Assembly (NCBI GenBank): GCA_022571825.1
Contig: JACZXC010000054.1
Location: forward strand, 1 to 11,240
Length of the DNA: 11,240 nucleotides
Reading direction: 5' to 3'
From: Myxococcales bacterium
Lineage (GTDB): Bacteria; Myxococcota_A; UBA9160; SMWR01
Shown here: positions 1 through 6,852 of the stretch, one piece after another
How positions within the stretch are numbered: the stretch's first letter is position 1
Layout of the letters: every line of letters starts with the position of its first letter
The notes under the pieces: model-generated
What the model was told of the DNA's origin: nothing
The model's input: only the letters and a program-made list of their open reading frames with translations
Databases searched by the model: none
Made by a program: the position numbers and the translations under genes

Positions 1-30
1 CGATGAATTTCTGGCGGAGAGGGCACCCCG

Positions 31-1434
31 ATGCTGATCCGGTCTGCCGAGGTTGCGGGACAAGACCACGTCGACGTGCGGATTGCAGACGGTCGGATCG
101 CCGAAATCGGCCGCGGTCTCTCACCCTTTCGAGGGGAGCAGGTGCTGGACGCCGCGGGGGGTGCCTTGTTGCCGGGTCTGCACGACCACCACGTCCACCT
201 CTTCGCGATGGCTGCGGCTCAGCAGTCGGTGAGATGCGGGCCGCCGGCCGTCTGCCATGGGTCGGCCCTGGCCGCGGCCCTGGCCGGGGCGGCACCGAAC
301 GCGGGCTGGATCCGCGGTGTTGGCTATTGCGAGTCGGTGGCGGGTGAGCTCGATCGCTCGGGTCTCGATCGGTTGACCCCGGATCTTCCCGTGCGTGTCC
401 AACATCGAAGTGGTGCGCTGTGGATCCTGAACTCCGCCGGTGTCGCCCGTCTGGGCTTGGACCGGGGGCTCGACGCCGAAGGCGTCGAGCGAGACGCCGG
501 GGGTCGCGCCACGGGACGGCTGTTTCGCCTGGATGCGTGGCTCCACGAACAGATCCGCGACGGCGATGCGACCCGGCCATGCTTCGCCCGGGTGAGCCGG
601 CAACTCGCGCGTTTCGGCGTGACGGGGGTGACCGACGCAACCCCCCGGAACACCGGAGCCGAACTCGCGGCATTCGTCGACGCGATCGAGAAGGGTGAGC
701 TGCTTCAACGGGTGGTGGTGATGGGTGAGCTGTCGCTCCCGGCTTCGTCGCATCCGGACGTCGAGCGCGGTGCCGTCAAAGTCTGGCTCTCCGAGGCCGA
801 TCTGCCGCCCTTCGACACCCTGTGCCGAACCATCCAGGCCGCCCACCGTGTGGGCCGGCCGGTTGCGGTTCATTGCGTCACCCGCACCGAGCTGGTGTTG
901 ACGTCAGCCGCCGTGGCCGCCGCGGGCAGCCTCGCCGGAGATCGAATCGAACACGCGGCGGTGGCACCTCCCGATCTGATGGCCATGCTCGCCGATCTCG
1001 CACTCACCGTCGTGACCCAGCCCAATTTCATTCGCGAGCGCGGCGATTGCTACGCGGTGGATGTCGAACCTCGAGATCGGCCGTGGCTCTATCGCGGCAG
1101 GGGATTCTTGGATGCCGCGGTTCCGTTGGGGGGCGGAACCGATGCGCCCTTCGGCGATTCCGACCCGTGGCTCGCCATGCGGGCCGCAGTCGATCGGCGT
1201 AGCGCGGGGGGGCTGAAGCTGGGTGCCGGCGAGGCGTTATCCCCGGAGCGCGCCCTGGCGCTCTTCACCTCACCTCCGGATGCACCCGGTGCGCGCGCTC
1301 GACGGATCGAGGTCGCAGAATCCGCCGATCTCTGCCTCCTCGACCGACCCTGGTCGGCGGCCCGGCAGTCGCTGGCCAGCGATCAGGTCACGGCGACCCT
1401 GCGAAGAGGGCGTCTGATCTGGGTGCGCGAGTAG
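31..1434 (+). CDS. Amidohydrolase, YtcJ / Amidohydro_3-like metal-dependent hydrolase
   Basis: 467-aa cytoplasmic hydrolase of the amidohydrolase superfamily; the substrate cannot be told from sequence. The N-terminal part (about 1-48) is the small beta-sandwich typical of these enzymes, ending in LPGLHDHHVHL, where H54 and H56 form the metal-binding HxH. Other expected ligands of the TIM barrel are visible: K250 in AVKVWL, H281 in VAVHCV, H308 in RIEHAA and D371 in GGGTDAP. The C-terminal SADLCLLD and closing short strands complete the beta-sandwich. YtcJ-type proteins are usually longer (roughly 530-570 aa), so this is a compact member. The ATG at 31 has a good Shine-Dalgarno (GGAGAGGG, 16-23, spacing 7). 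The next gene starts 15 bp after the stop, in the same frame, so the two are probably cotranscribed. Family assignment is firm; specificity (N-substituted formamide, hydantoin-like or other amide) is unknown. Confidence 0.88.
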   Translation: MLIRSAEVAGQDHVDVRIADGRIAEIGRGLSPFRGEQVLDAAGGALLPGLHDHHVHLFAMAAAQQSVRCGPPAVCHGSALAAALAGAAPNAGWIRGVGYCESVAGELDRSGLDRLTPDLPVRVQHRSGALWILNSAGVARLGLDRGLDAEGVERDAGGRATGRLFRLDAWLHEQIRDGDATRPCFARVSRQLARFGVTGVTDATPRNTGAELAAFVDAIEKGELLQRVVVMGELSLPASSHPDVERGAVKVWLSEADLPPFDTLCRTIQAAHRVGRPVAVHCVTRTELVLTSAAVAAAGSLAGDRIEHAAVAPPDLMAMLADLALTVVTQPNFIRERGDCYAVDVEPRDRPWLYRGRGFLDAAVPLGGGTDAPFGDSDPWLAMRAAVDRRSAGGLKLGAGEALSPERALALFTSPPDAPGARARRIEVAESADLCLLDRPWSAARQSLASDQVTATLRRGRLIWVRE

Positions 1435-1449
1435 GCGCGGCGAATTCCG

Positions 1450-3246
1450 GTGGGACTCCCGCGTCGGACCCGGCTTCGAGGGTTCGGACGACATCCGACG
1501 TGGCTTCTGATCCCGCTGGTCGCGGCGGTCTACCTGCCCTCCCTGGGCAACGACTTTGTCTACGACGACAAGGGCATGATCGTTGCGGAGCCGCGACCCC
1601 GCGGCCTGGCCGACATCGTGCGCGTGTTCGGCGAACCGCACGTATCGGGTCTGCCCTACTACCGCCCGGTCATGAGGGCATCGTATCTGACCCAGAAGGC
1701 GCTGCACGGCGACGTTCCCGAGGCGTTCCGGGCGGTCAACATCGCGGTGATGGGGGCGGTGGCGCTCCTCGCCGCCGCGTTGCTTCGCAGCCGCGGGTTC
1801 GGCGTCCGCCGAACACCCGCCGCGTTGGCCGCGGCGCTCTTCGTGCTCCATCCGGTCGCCTCCTCGTGTGTCTATCCCATCTTGGGCAGGGATACGGCTC
1901 TGGCCGGCGCCCTGGTTCTCGCGGCGACCGTCGCGTGGCTGCGCGGTCATCGCGCGGCCGCCACCGCCGCTTTCGCGGTGGCGATCTTCGCGAAAGAGCA
2001 GTCGGTGATGGTTCCGCTGCTGTTCGCCTGGGCCGATTTCTGCCGCGTGGGCTCCGATCCGCCCGAGGCGGGTTTCTCGGCCCGGTCCTGGATCAGGCGT
2101 CACGCCGGGAGCGTCGCCGTTCTACTGTTCTACCTCGGGGTGCGGGTTGCCCTGGCTGGGGACACCGAGAGTCGCCTGGCTCTGGCCGGCCACCCCCTGT
2201 TGCCGGTTCTCTCCTACCTCTACCTGCTTCAGGTGTCGATCGTGCCGTTTGCGCAGCTCGTATACGAGCCCGGTCCGCTGATTTGGTTCTCGCCGTGGCG
2301 GCTCGGAGTGGTGGCGTTGGTTCTGGTCGCGCTGGCGTGGGCGTGCCGACGCGTGGGCGCGCCGTCCCGTCGCGCCGTCGGATTCTGGCTGGGCTGGGTC
2401 ATCGTAACCCAGCTCCCCACGGCGAACTGGTTGGTGCAGGAGACACCCTTCGCGGAGCGCTACGCGTTTCTCGGCACCCTGGGTCTGCCGGCGATCGCCG
2501 CCGGCCTCATGTCGGGACGATGGCATGACGCGGGAATCCGAAGACTCGCGGTGATCGTCAGCGTTTTCGCGATCCTGGTCGCCGCGGGGGTGAGCCTGCA
2601 ACGGGCGCGTTACTTCCGCGACGACCAGACCTTCGCCCGCCAGTGGCTGCGCTTCGATCCGGACTCGCCCGATGCACACCACGCGCTGGGAATGACTCTT
2701 GCTCAGGAGGGTCGCTTCGAAGAGGCCCTCGAGCACTACGATGCGGCTCAGCGTGGCAGTCCCGACTCGGGAAATATTGCGACCACCCGGGGGGCGGTTC
2801 TGCTGGTCCTGGGCCGTCAGGAAGAAGCGCGCGCTGCGTTTCTGGCGGCCCTCGAGGCGGAGCCCGCGCACCCGGGAGCCCACTTCAACCTCGGACTCTT
2901 GTACGCGCGGAACGGGCAATCGGAGCCCGCCGCCTTTCACTATCGGGCCGCGCTCCGTTCGAGCCCGCATCATTTCGGGGCTCACCACGGTCTCGGCCAG
3001 GTGATGCTGGGTCAGAAGAATCTCGTCGGCGCCGAGGTCGAGTTTCGCGAGGCCAGGCGACTGCGACCCGACTCCGCCGAGGTGGTGCGCAACCTGGGTC
3101 TGGTCCACTTGGGCCGGGGAGATCTCCCCAAGGCTCGGGCCCTCTTCTTGGAGGCCCTGCGCCTCGACCCCGACGACCTCCCTTCGCGCCGCCAGCTCAA
3201 AGCAATCAAGAGCAAAGGCGTCGAGAGGGCGGCGCGCGCGCGCTAG
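1450..3246 (+). CDS. TMTC-like membrane protein: GT-C-type glycosyltransferase domain plus five TPRs
   Basis: 598-aa integral membrane protein. The first membrane helix (about 17-31) leads into LGNDFVYDDKGMI, whose D39-D40 pair sits where GT-C glycosyltransferases and TMTC/DUF1736 proteins carry their catalytic DD loop. Further TMTC-like signatures are FVLHPVASSCVYPILGRDTA (131-150), AKEQSVMVPLLF (181-192) and ETPFAERYAFLG (331-342). Several hydrophobic helices follow up to about residue 380. The C-terminus has five contiguous 34-residue TPRs (about 407-440, 441-474, 475-508, 509-542, 543-576). In animal TMTC proteins this layout belongs to dolichyl-phosphate-mannose O-mannosyltransferases; a lipid-linked-sugar transferase role here is inference. 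The GTG at 1450 is the first possible start after the in-frame stop of the preceding gene (1432-1434); its Shine-Dalgarno is weak, suggesting translational coupling. A later ATG (residue 43) would remove the DD motif. Confidence 0.85.
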   Translation: MGLPRRTRLRGFGRHPTWLLIPLVAAVYLPSLGNDFVYDDKGMIVAEPRPRGLADIVRVFGEPHVSGLPYYRPVMRASYLTQKALHGDVPEAFRAVNIAVMGAVALLAAALLRSRGFGVRRTPAALAAALFVLHPVASSCVYPILGRDTALAGALVLAATVAWLRGHRAAATAAFAVAIFAKEQSVMVPLLFAWADFCRVGSDPPEAGFSARSWIRRHAGSVAVLLFYLGVRVALAGDTESRLALAGHPLLPVLSYLYLLQVSIVPFAQLVYEPGPLIWFSPWRLGVVALVLVALAWACRRVGAPSRRAVGFWLGWVIVTQLPTANWLVQETPFAERYAFLGTLGLPAIAAGLMSGRWHDAGIRRLAVIVSVFAILVAAGVSLQRARYFRDDQTFARQWLRFDPDSPDAHHALGMTLAQEGRFEEALEHYDAAQRGSPDSGNIATTRGAVLLVLGRQEEARAAFLAALEAEPAHPGAHFNLGLLYARNGQSEPAAFHYRAALRSSPHHFGAHHGLGQVMLGQKNLVGAEVEFREARRLRPDSAEVVRNLGLVHLGRGDLPKARALFLEALRLDPDDLPSRRQLKAIKSKGVERAARAR

Positions 3247-3280
3247 CCCGATCCAACCTTGGGGAATAGGCTGGATCTGG
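3247..3280 (+). terminator. Imperfect hairpin directly after the TMTC-like gene
   Basis: GATCCAACC (3250-3258) pairs with GGCTGGATC (3269-3277) with one mismatch across a 10-nt loop. CC/GG at 3247-3248 and 3279-3280 extend the stem past a second mismatch. It begins one base after the TAG stop. There is no T-run, so it may be a transcript-stabilising 3' structure or a factor-assisted terminator rather than an intrinsic one. Seen by eye only, no folding energy computed. Confidence 0.25.
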
Positions 3281-3370
3281 GGCCTTCCCCGGGTCGCATC
3301 CGGGCCAGACAACCACCCCCGGCGCCCCCGCCGATTCCGACACAACCAACCTCTCAGCGCCACCTATCCG

Positions 3371-3395
3371 CGGCGGAGGATTCCCCGGCGGAGGA
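3371..3395 (+). promoter_or_regulatory. Duplicated Shine-Dalgarno cassette before the PEP-CTERM gene
   Basis: The 10-mer CGGCGGAGGA occurs twice, at 3371-3380 and 3386-3395, separated by TTCCC. The second copy puts GGAGGA (3390-3395) 6 nt before the ATG at 3402 and is the working ribosome binding site. The first copy is too far upstream to serve that ATG. The duplication could be a relic of a small tandem duplication or a standby site. I found no convincing sigma-70 or sigma-54 promoter in 3281-3370. Confidence 0.55.
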
Positions 3396-3401
3396 ACCTG
3401 G

Positions 3402-4274
3402 ATGCGCTGGCTCGGGTACGTGTGCTGTGCGCTCTTCTGCGCCGCGGCCCACGCCAGCCCCATCGCCGATGGCCAATTCGGCGGTACCGCCGAGGGATAC
3501 ACCCGGCAAATACAGATCCTGCTGGACCTCGAATCCGGTCCGACCGGCGTCCAAGGAGCCCAGCTCTGGCAGAGTGTCGCCGCGGGCACCGGCAACGTCT
3601 TCGTGGCCCTGGTTCTGCCACGCACTCTCGTCGACAACAGCTACGGCGACAACGCCATCGGATGGGGCTCTCCCGGCTCCTCGGGAACGAAGGCCCCGAA
3701 GGGGAAGGCGAAGGGGAAGAAGGCGAAGGGAAAGAAAGACGGAGCCGGGAAAAAGGGGAAGGGCGGCCATAGCTTCCGCAATCTGCTGGGGAGCGATCAG
3801 GCCCAGTTCGTGTTCCGCGACGGCAACGGTGACGTCGTCCTCGACTTCGTCCTCGATTACATCTCGGAGATCGCCGGAGGCTTTGCTTCGGGTGGAGTGA
3901 CCGCCGGCGATGGACGTGTCGAGTTCGGAAACCGCGATCAGATCGTGAGCTTCGGGACGTCTCTGGGATTCAACCTGGCCAACCACCCGTCGTTCACCAT
4001 GAACTCGCCACCGACCGATCCCTCGGACAGCTACGACAACCCCGACCCGGCGGACTGGATCTTCGACGTCATCTACGAATTCGAGATCGACGGGGCCGCC
4101 TTCGGTGGACCGACTGGACCGGGGCTGGGCAGTTTCGAGATCCCGGTAGTCCACGCTTCGCCGAACAAGCTCGGGAAGAACAAGGTGTTTCTGAGGGTCG
4201 TTCCCGAGCCCGCCACCCTGGGTCTCTTCGGACTCGGCCTGGTGCTGATCGCGGCGGGGCGCCGCCGCGACTGA
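3402..4274 (+). CDS. Secreted PEP-CTERM protein with Lys/Gly-rich insert
   Basis: 290-aa exported protein. Residues 1-18 form a signal peptide (hydrophobic core around VCCALFCAAA) with a likely AHA|S cleavage after A18. The C-terminus is a textbook PEP-CTERM sorting signal: VPEPATLGLF (267-276), a hydrophobic helix to about 285, then the basic tail GRRRD. Such proteins are recognised by an exosortase at the inner membrane and end up at the surface or in the extracellular matrix. The body (19-265) is rich in Asp, Gly and aromatic residues and matches no catalytic family I recognise. Residues 97-120 hold 12 lysines in 24 positions (including AKGKK twice), a striking basic tract in an otherwise acidic protein. 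The start is fixed by GGAGGA 6 nt upstream. The exosortase is not in this window. Function unknown; the sorting class is confident. Confidence 0.9.
   Translation: MRWLGYVCCALFCAAAHASPIADGQFGGTAEGYTRQIQILLDLESGPTGVQGAQLWQSVAAGTGNVFVALVLPRTLVDNSYGDNAIGWGSPGSSGTKAPKGKAKGKKAKGKKDGAGKKGKGGHSFRNLLGSDQAQFVFRDGNGDVVLDFVLDYISEIAGGFASGGVTAGDGRVEFGNRDQIVSFGTSLGFNLANHPSFTMNSPPTDPSDSYDNPDPADWIFDVIYEFEIDGAAFGGPTGPGLGSFEIPVVHASPNKLGKNKVFLRVVPEPATLGLFGLGLVLIAAGRRRD
3698..3737 (+). repeat. Purine-rich internal repeats encoding the Lys/Gly tract
   Basis: The 10-mer GAAGGGGAAG recurs at 3698-3707 and 3710-3719. Two 15-bp units (3708-3722 and 3723-3737, 13 of 15 bases identical) each encode AKGKK. Almost all bases on the plus strand are purines. 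This fits growth of the tract by replication slippage inside the PEP-CTERM gene while keeping the reading frame. Confidence 0.6.
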
Positions 4275-4276
4275 AT

Positions 4277-4306
4277 CGTCGGCGCGCCCCCCGTCGGCGC
4301 GCCCCC
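4277..4306. repeat. Perfect 15-bp tandem duplication
   Basis: CGTCGGCGCGCCCCC is present twice with no spacer (4277-4291 and 4292-4306), starting two bases after the stop of the PEP-CTERM gene. Each copy contains the self-complementary octamer GGCGCGCC, so the duplication creates a hairpin. Confidence 0.85.
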
Positions 4307-4310
4307 TTTT
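4281..4310 (+). terminator. Probable intrinsic terminator after the PEP-CTERM gene
   Basis: GGCGCGCC at 4281-4288 pairs perfectly with GGCGCGCC at 4296-4303 (8 G:C pairs, 7-nt loop CCCCGTC), followed by CCCTTTT (4304-4310). It lies 6 bp after the stop codon. The T-run is short and preceded by C, so termination may be partial. The stem exists only because of the 15-bp tandem duplication. Confidence 0.45.
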
Positions 4311-4312
4311 GG

Positions 4313-4336
4313 CGGCCGGGCGGCCGGGCGGCCGGG
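4313..4336. repeat. Triplicated 8-mer CGGCCGGG
   Basis: Three head-to-tail copies of CGGCCGGG (4313-4320, 4321-4328, 4329-4336) fill much of the gap before the nitroreductase gene. Each copy contains the palindrome CGGCCG, so the run can form several alternative short hairpins. It looks like a simple microsatellite-type expansion; no regulatory function is evident. Confidence 0.8.
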
Positions 4337-4383
4337 CTCCCGACTAGAGTCGTCGACCGTGGACAGGGCGCCGCCGAAGCCCT

Positions 4384-4388
4384 GGAGG
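4384..4388 (+). promoter_or_regulatory. Shine-Dalgarno that decides the nitroreductase start
   Basis: GGAGG sits 5 nt before ATG 4394. An in-frame GTG at 4388-4390 overlaps this site, so it cannot use it. This favours ATG 4394 over the two-codon-longer GTG start. Confidence 0.7.
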
Positions 4389-4393
4389 TGCCC

Positions 4394-5134
4394 ATGACGG
4401 AACCGTTCGAAGCTGTGCTCGAGGTAATGGCCACGGCGCGAACCATTCATCGGTATCTCCCGGATCCGGTTCCGGAGAAGGATCTCGGTCGAATCTTGTA
4501 CGCCGCAACCCGGGCGCCCTCGGGCTCGAACAGCCAGCCGTTTCGTTTCGTGGTGCTGCGCGATGGGGAGCGAGCGTCCGCGGCCAAGGCCCTGCTCGCC
4601 GAGAGTTTTCGGAGTCAATGGTCTCGGAAGTCTTCCAACGAGGGCTGGGACCGGGGGTCTGGCTTGGATCGCGACTCCCCCAAGGCCCGGTCGGCGCGCG
4701 CCATGCGACAATTCGTCGATGGGTTCGAGCGGATTCCGGTGGTGGTCCTGGCCTGCATCCTGCGTTTTCATCCGCCCAACCCCTACGAAGGCGCCTCCAT
4801 CTACCCCGCCTGTCAGAACCTGCTGCTGGCCGCCCGGGCCCTGGGCTACGGGGCCTGCTTCAGTGTCTGGCACCTCCCCGTCGAGGATCGCTTGAAGGCC
4901 ATGCTGGACATCCCAGAGCACGCGGCGATCTCGCTGACGATCACCGTGGGCCGGCCGGCAGGCCGCCACGGGCCCCTGCGCCGCCGCCCGGTTCGGGATC
5001 TGGTGTACGACGATGCTTGGGAGCAGTCGGCGGCCTGGGTTCAGGACCCCCCCGGAAGCCGCTTCTCCCGAAGCGGTCCGCCCGGGGCCCGGCGTTTCCG
5101 GCCTCCCTCGGTGGCCGAACGCGACCTGAAGTAA
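4394..5134 (+). CDS. Nitroreductase-family FMN-dependent oxidoreductase
   Basis: 246-aa cytoplasmic flavoprotein of the nitroreductase superfamily, expected to be a homodimer binding FMN and using NAD(P)H. Family signatures: ATARTIHRYLPDPV (13-26) with R16 and R20 placed to bind the FMN phosphate; APSGSNSQPFRF (41-52), the classic N-x-Q-P flavin loop; ASIYPACQNLLLAARALGYG (134-153); and TVGRPAG (184-190) leading to the GPLRRRPV element. The electron acceptor (nitroaromatic, quinone, enone) cannot be read from sequence. Residues from about 210 form an Arg/Pro/Ser-rich tail beyond the usual fold, probably disordered. The gene stands alone: a likely terminator and GC repeats precede it, and it converges with the ThDP enzyme gene 25 bp downstream. 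No convincing promoter is seen in 4337-4383, apart from a short dyad at 4341-4352. Confidence 0.88.
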   Translation: MTEPFEAVLEVMATARTIHRYLPDPVPEKDLGRILYAATRAPSGSNSQPFRFVVLRDGERASAAKALLAESFRSQWSRKSSNEGWDRGSGLDRDSPKARSARAMRQFVDGFERIPVVVLACILRFHPPNPYEGASIYPACQNLLLAARALGYGACFSVWHLPVEDRLKAMLDIPEHAAISLTITVGRPAGRHGPLRRRPVRDLVYDDAWEQSAAWVQDPPGSRFSRSGPPGARRFRPPSVAERDLK

Positions 5135-5159
5135 CGGCCTTTCCGGGGCTGCGCCTCCC

Positions 5160-6803
5160 TTACTGGAGGTAGTTTCCCCCGCTGATGCGTGTGGCCTTGG
5201 GGTCGACCCGGACGTGCACCAGCGCCACCCGGTCCGCGGCGAGGGCCCGGTCCAGGGCGGGGCGGATCTCCTCGGGCCGCTCGACACGCTCGGCGTGGCC
5301 GTCGACCATCTCGATCATCTTCTCGTAGGACGCGGGCAGGAGGCTCGCGATACGCGGTGAGTCCGGCGGCAGCATGTGGTCCTGAATCAGGTGGCCCGCG
5401 ATGCCCTCGTTGTTGGCGACGACGAAGACCACGTTCACGCCGACCCGAGCGCAGGTTTCGACTTCCATCGCGGCGGCGCCGAAAGCGTAGTCGCCGAGAA
5501 TCGCCAGCGAAGGTCGTTCGGGGTGGGCGAGCTTGGCGCCGATCGCGTAGGGAACGCCGGTTCCCATGCACCCGGTCGTTCCGGCGTTGAGTCGGGTGCG
5601 AGCCCGATAGCTGGGAAGTAGCACCCGGCAAACTCCCATGATGGTCTCGCCGTCGACGGAGAACATGGCATCCCGGCTCGCCGCCTCGCGCACCTCTCGC
5701 ACCAGCCGGTAGGGGTTGATTGGAACCGAGTCGAGTCCACTCGCCTGTTCGATTTCCACCTCGTTGCGCGCGCGTTGCTCGCGCAGGTCGGCGAGCCAGG
5801 ACGACCGGGCCGTGGCGAGTTTGCGTCCCTCGAGGGCGTCGCACAGCGACTCCACAGCGACCGCGGCGTCGGCCACGATTGCCAGCTCGATTTCGGCGGC
5901 GCTGGTCATCTCCTCGGCCTCGATGTCAATTTGGGCGATGCGCACGTCCTCCCGGTAACGCGGGGTGCGTCCGAAGCCGAAGATCCAGTTGAAGCGGCCC
6001 CCCACCATCAAGATCGCGTCGGCACCGGCCAGCGCGGCGGAGCGAGCGGCGTTCACGAAATGGGGGTTGTCGTCGGGGACCACTCCCCGGCCCATCGGAG
6101 ACGTCAGGTAGGGAATGCCGCGATCGACCAGTCGTGCCAGGGAGGCGCCGGCGTCGGCCCAGGCGGCGCCCTTCCCGATCAGCACGAGGGGGTGCTCGGC
6201 CTCCGCCAGCAGATCGGCGAGGCGGTCGATGGCCGCCGGGTCCGGATGCGGCCGCGCGACCTCGGGGGCCCGTCGCACCGGGACGTCTTCCTCGGGGATA
6301 CGTCGGCCGACCAGGTGGCCGGGGAAGTCCAGGTACACGGCGCCGGGGCGGCCGCTCACCGCCTTTCCCAGCGCCAGATGCACGAACTCTCCGATGCGCT
6401 GGGTGCTATCGACCTGCGCGGTCCACTTGCAGGCGGGCGCGGCAAAGGCCACCTGGTCCGCTTCCTGGAATCCGCCGACGCCGCGCATTGCGCCGTAGGT
6501 GCTGCCGCCCAGCACGACCAGTGGCATCGCGCTGGCGGTCGCGACGTACATCGGCGTGACGGTGTTGGTCATGCCGGGACCGGAACCCACTACGACGACG
6601 CCGGGCTTGCGCTTCAGGTAGCCCCAGGCCGACGCCATGAATCCCGCGTTCTCCTCGTGGCGGCAGCCCACCACCCGAAGACCCTCGGCCTGGGCACCCG
6701 CAAAGACCTCGATCATCGGCCCCGCGACCACTCCGAAGATCGTGTCCACTCCCGCGGCCTTGAGCTGCCGCGCCGCGATGCGTCCGCCGTCGATCTCGGC
6801 CAT
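5160..6803 (-). CDS. Thiamine-diphosphate enzyme, oxalyl-CoA decarboxylase / 2-hydroxyacyl-CoA lyase-like
   Basis: 547-aa ThDP-dependent enzyme of the acetolactate-synthase superfamily. The N-terminal PYR domain (1-170) carries CRHEENAGF with E50 as the ThDP-activating glutamate and GGFQEADQVAF (110-120), typical of the oxalyl-CoA decarboxylase / HACL branch. The central domain covers about 190-330. The C-terminal PP domain has GDYAFGAAAMEVET (437-450) and ends with ANNEG (463-467), the metal/diphosphate-binding 'GDG...NN' motif, with Tyr in place of the third Gly. Family members cleave or decarboxylate 2-oxo/2-hydroxyacyl-CoA to release formyl-CoA; the real substrate is unknown, and an acetolactate-synthase-like or benzaldehyde-lyase-like activity remains possible. 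The start is ATG at 6801-6803, with AGGAGAG 5 nt upstream. The reading frame stays open for 101 more codons, but that extension lacks homology-like features and overlaps the divergent gene. It is divergent from the 7003 amidohydrolase and probably shares its regulation. Confidence 0.85.
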   Translation of the reverse strand: MAEIDGGRIAARQLKAAGVDTIFGVVAGPMIEVFAGAQAEGLRVVGCRHEENAGFMASAWGYLKRKPGVVVVGSGPGMTNTVTPMYVATASAMPLVVLGGSTYGAMRGVGGFQEADQVAFAAPACKWTAQVDSTQRIGEFVHLALGKAVSGRPGAVYLDFPGHLVGRRIPEEDVPVRRAPEVARPHPDPAAIDRLADLLAEAEHPLVLIGKGAAWADAGASLARLVDRGIPYLTSPMGRGVVPDDNPHFVNAARSAALAGADAILMVGGRFNWIFGFGRTPRYREDVRIAQIDIEAEEMTSAAEIELAIVADAAVAVESLCDALEGRKLATARSSWLADLREQRARNEVEIEQASGLDSVPINPYRLVREVREAASRDAMFSVDGETIMGVCRVLLPSYRARTRLNAGTTGCMGTGVPYAIGAKLAHPERPSLAILGDYAFGAAAMEVETCARVGVNVVFVVANNEGIAGHLIQDHMLPPDSPRIASLLPASYEKMIEMVDGHAERVERPEEIRPALDRALAADRVALVHVRVDPKATRISGGNYLQ

Positions 6804-6808
6804 GGGGG

Positions 6809-6815
6809 CTCTCCT
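6809..6815 (-). promoter_or_regulatory. Shine-Dalgarno fixing the ThDP enzyme start
   Basis: On the minus strand AGGAGAG lies 5 nt before the ATG at 6801-6803. It selects this start over an upstream in-frame start that would extend the protein by 101 residues into the divergent gene. Confidence 0.7.
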
Positions 6816-6852
6816 GGTGTGATTGCGCTGATGATGGGCGACGGACGTCGCG

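Noticed and set aside
3..347. Small plus-strand ORF at the left edge
   Set aside because: Overlaps the amidohydrolase in another frame and encodes an Arg-rich shadow. The TGA at 4-6 might end an upstream gene, but too little is visible to call it.
3232..3243. Alternating GC run at the end of the TMTC-like gene
   Set aside because: Twelve bases encoding the Ala/Arg C-terminus; too short to propose Z-DNA function in a GC-rich genome.
2122..3363. 413-codon minus-strand open frame opposite the TMTC-like gene
   Set aside because: No motifs and Arg/Gly-rich composition; the plus strand encodes five regular TPRs here.
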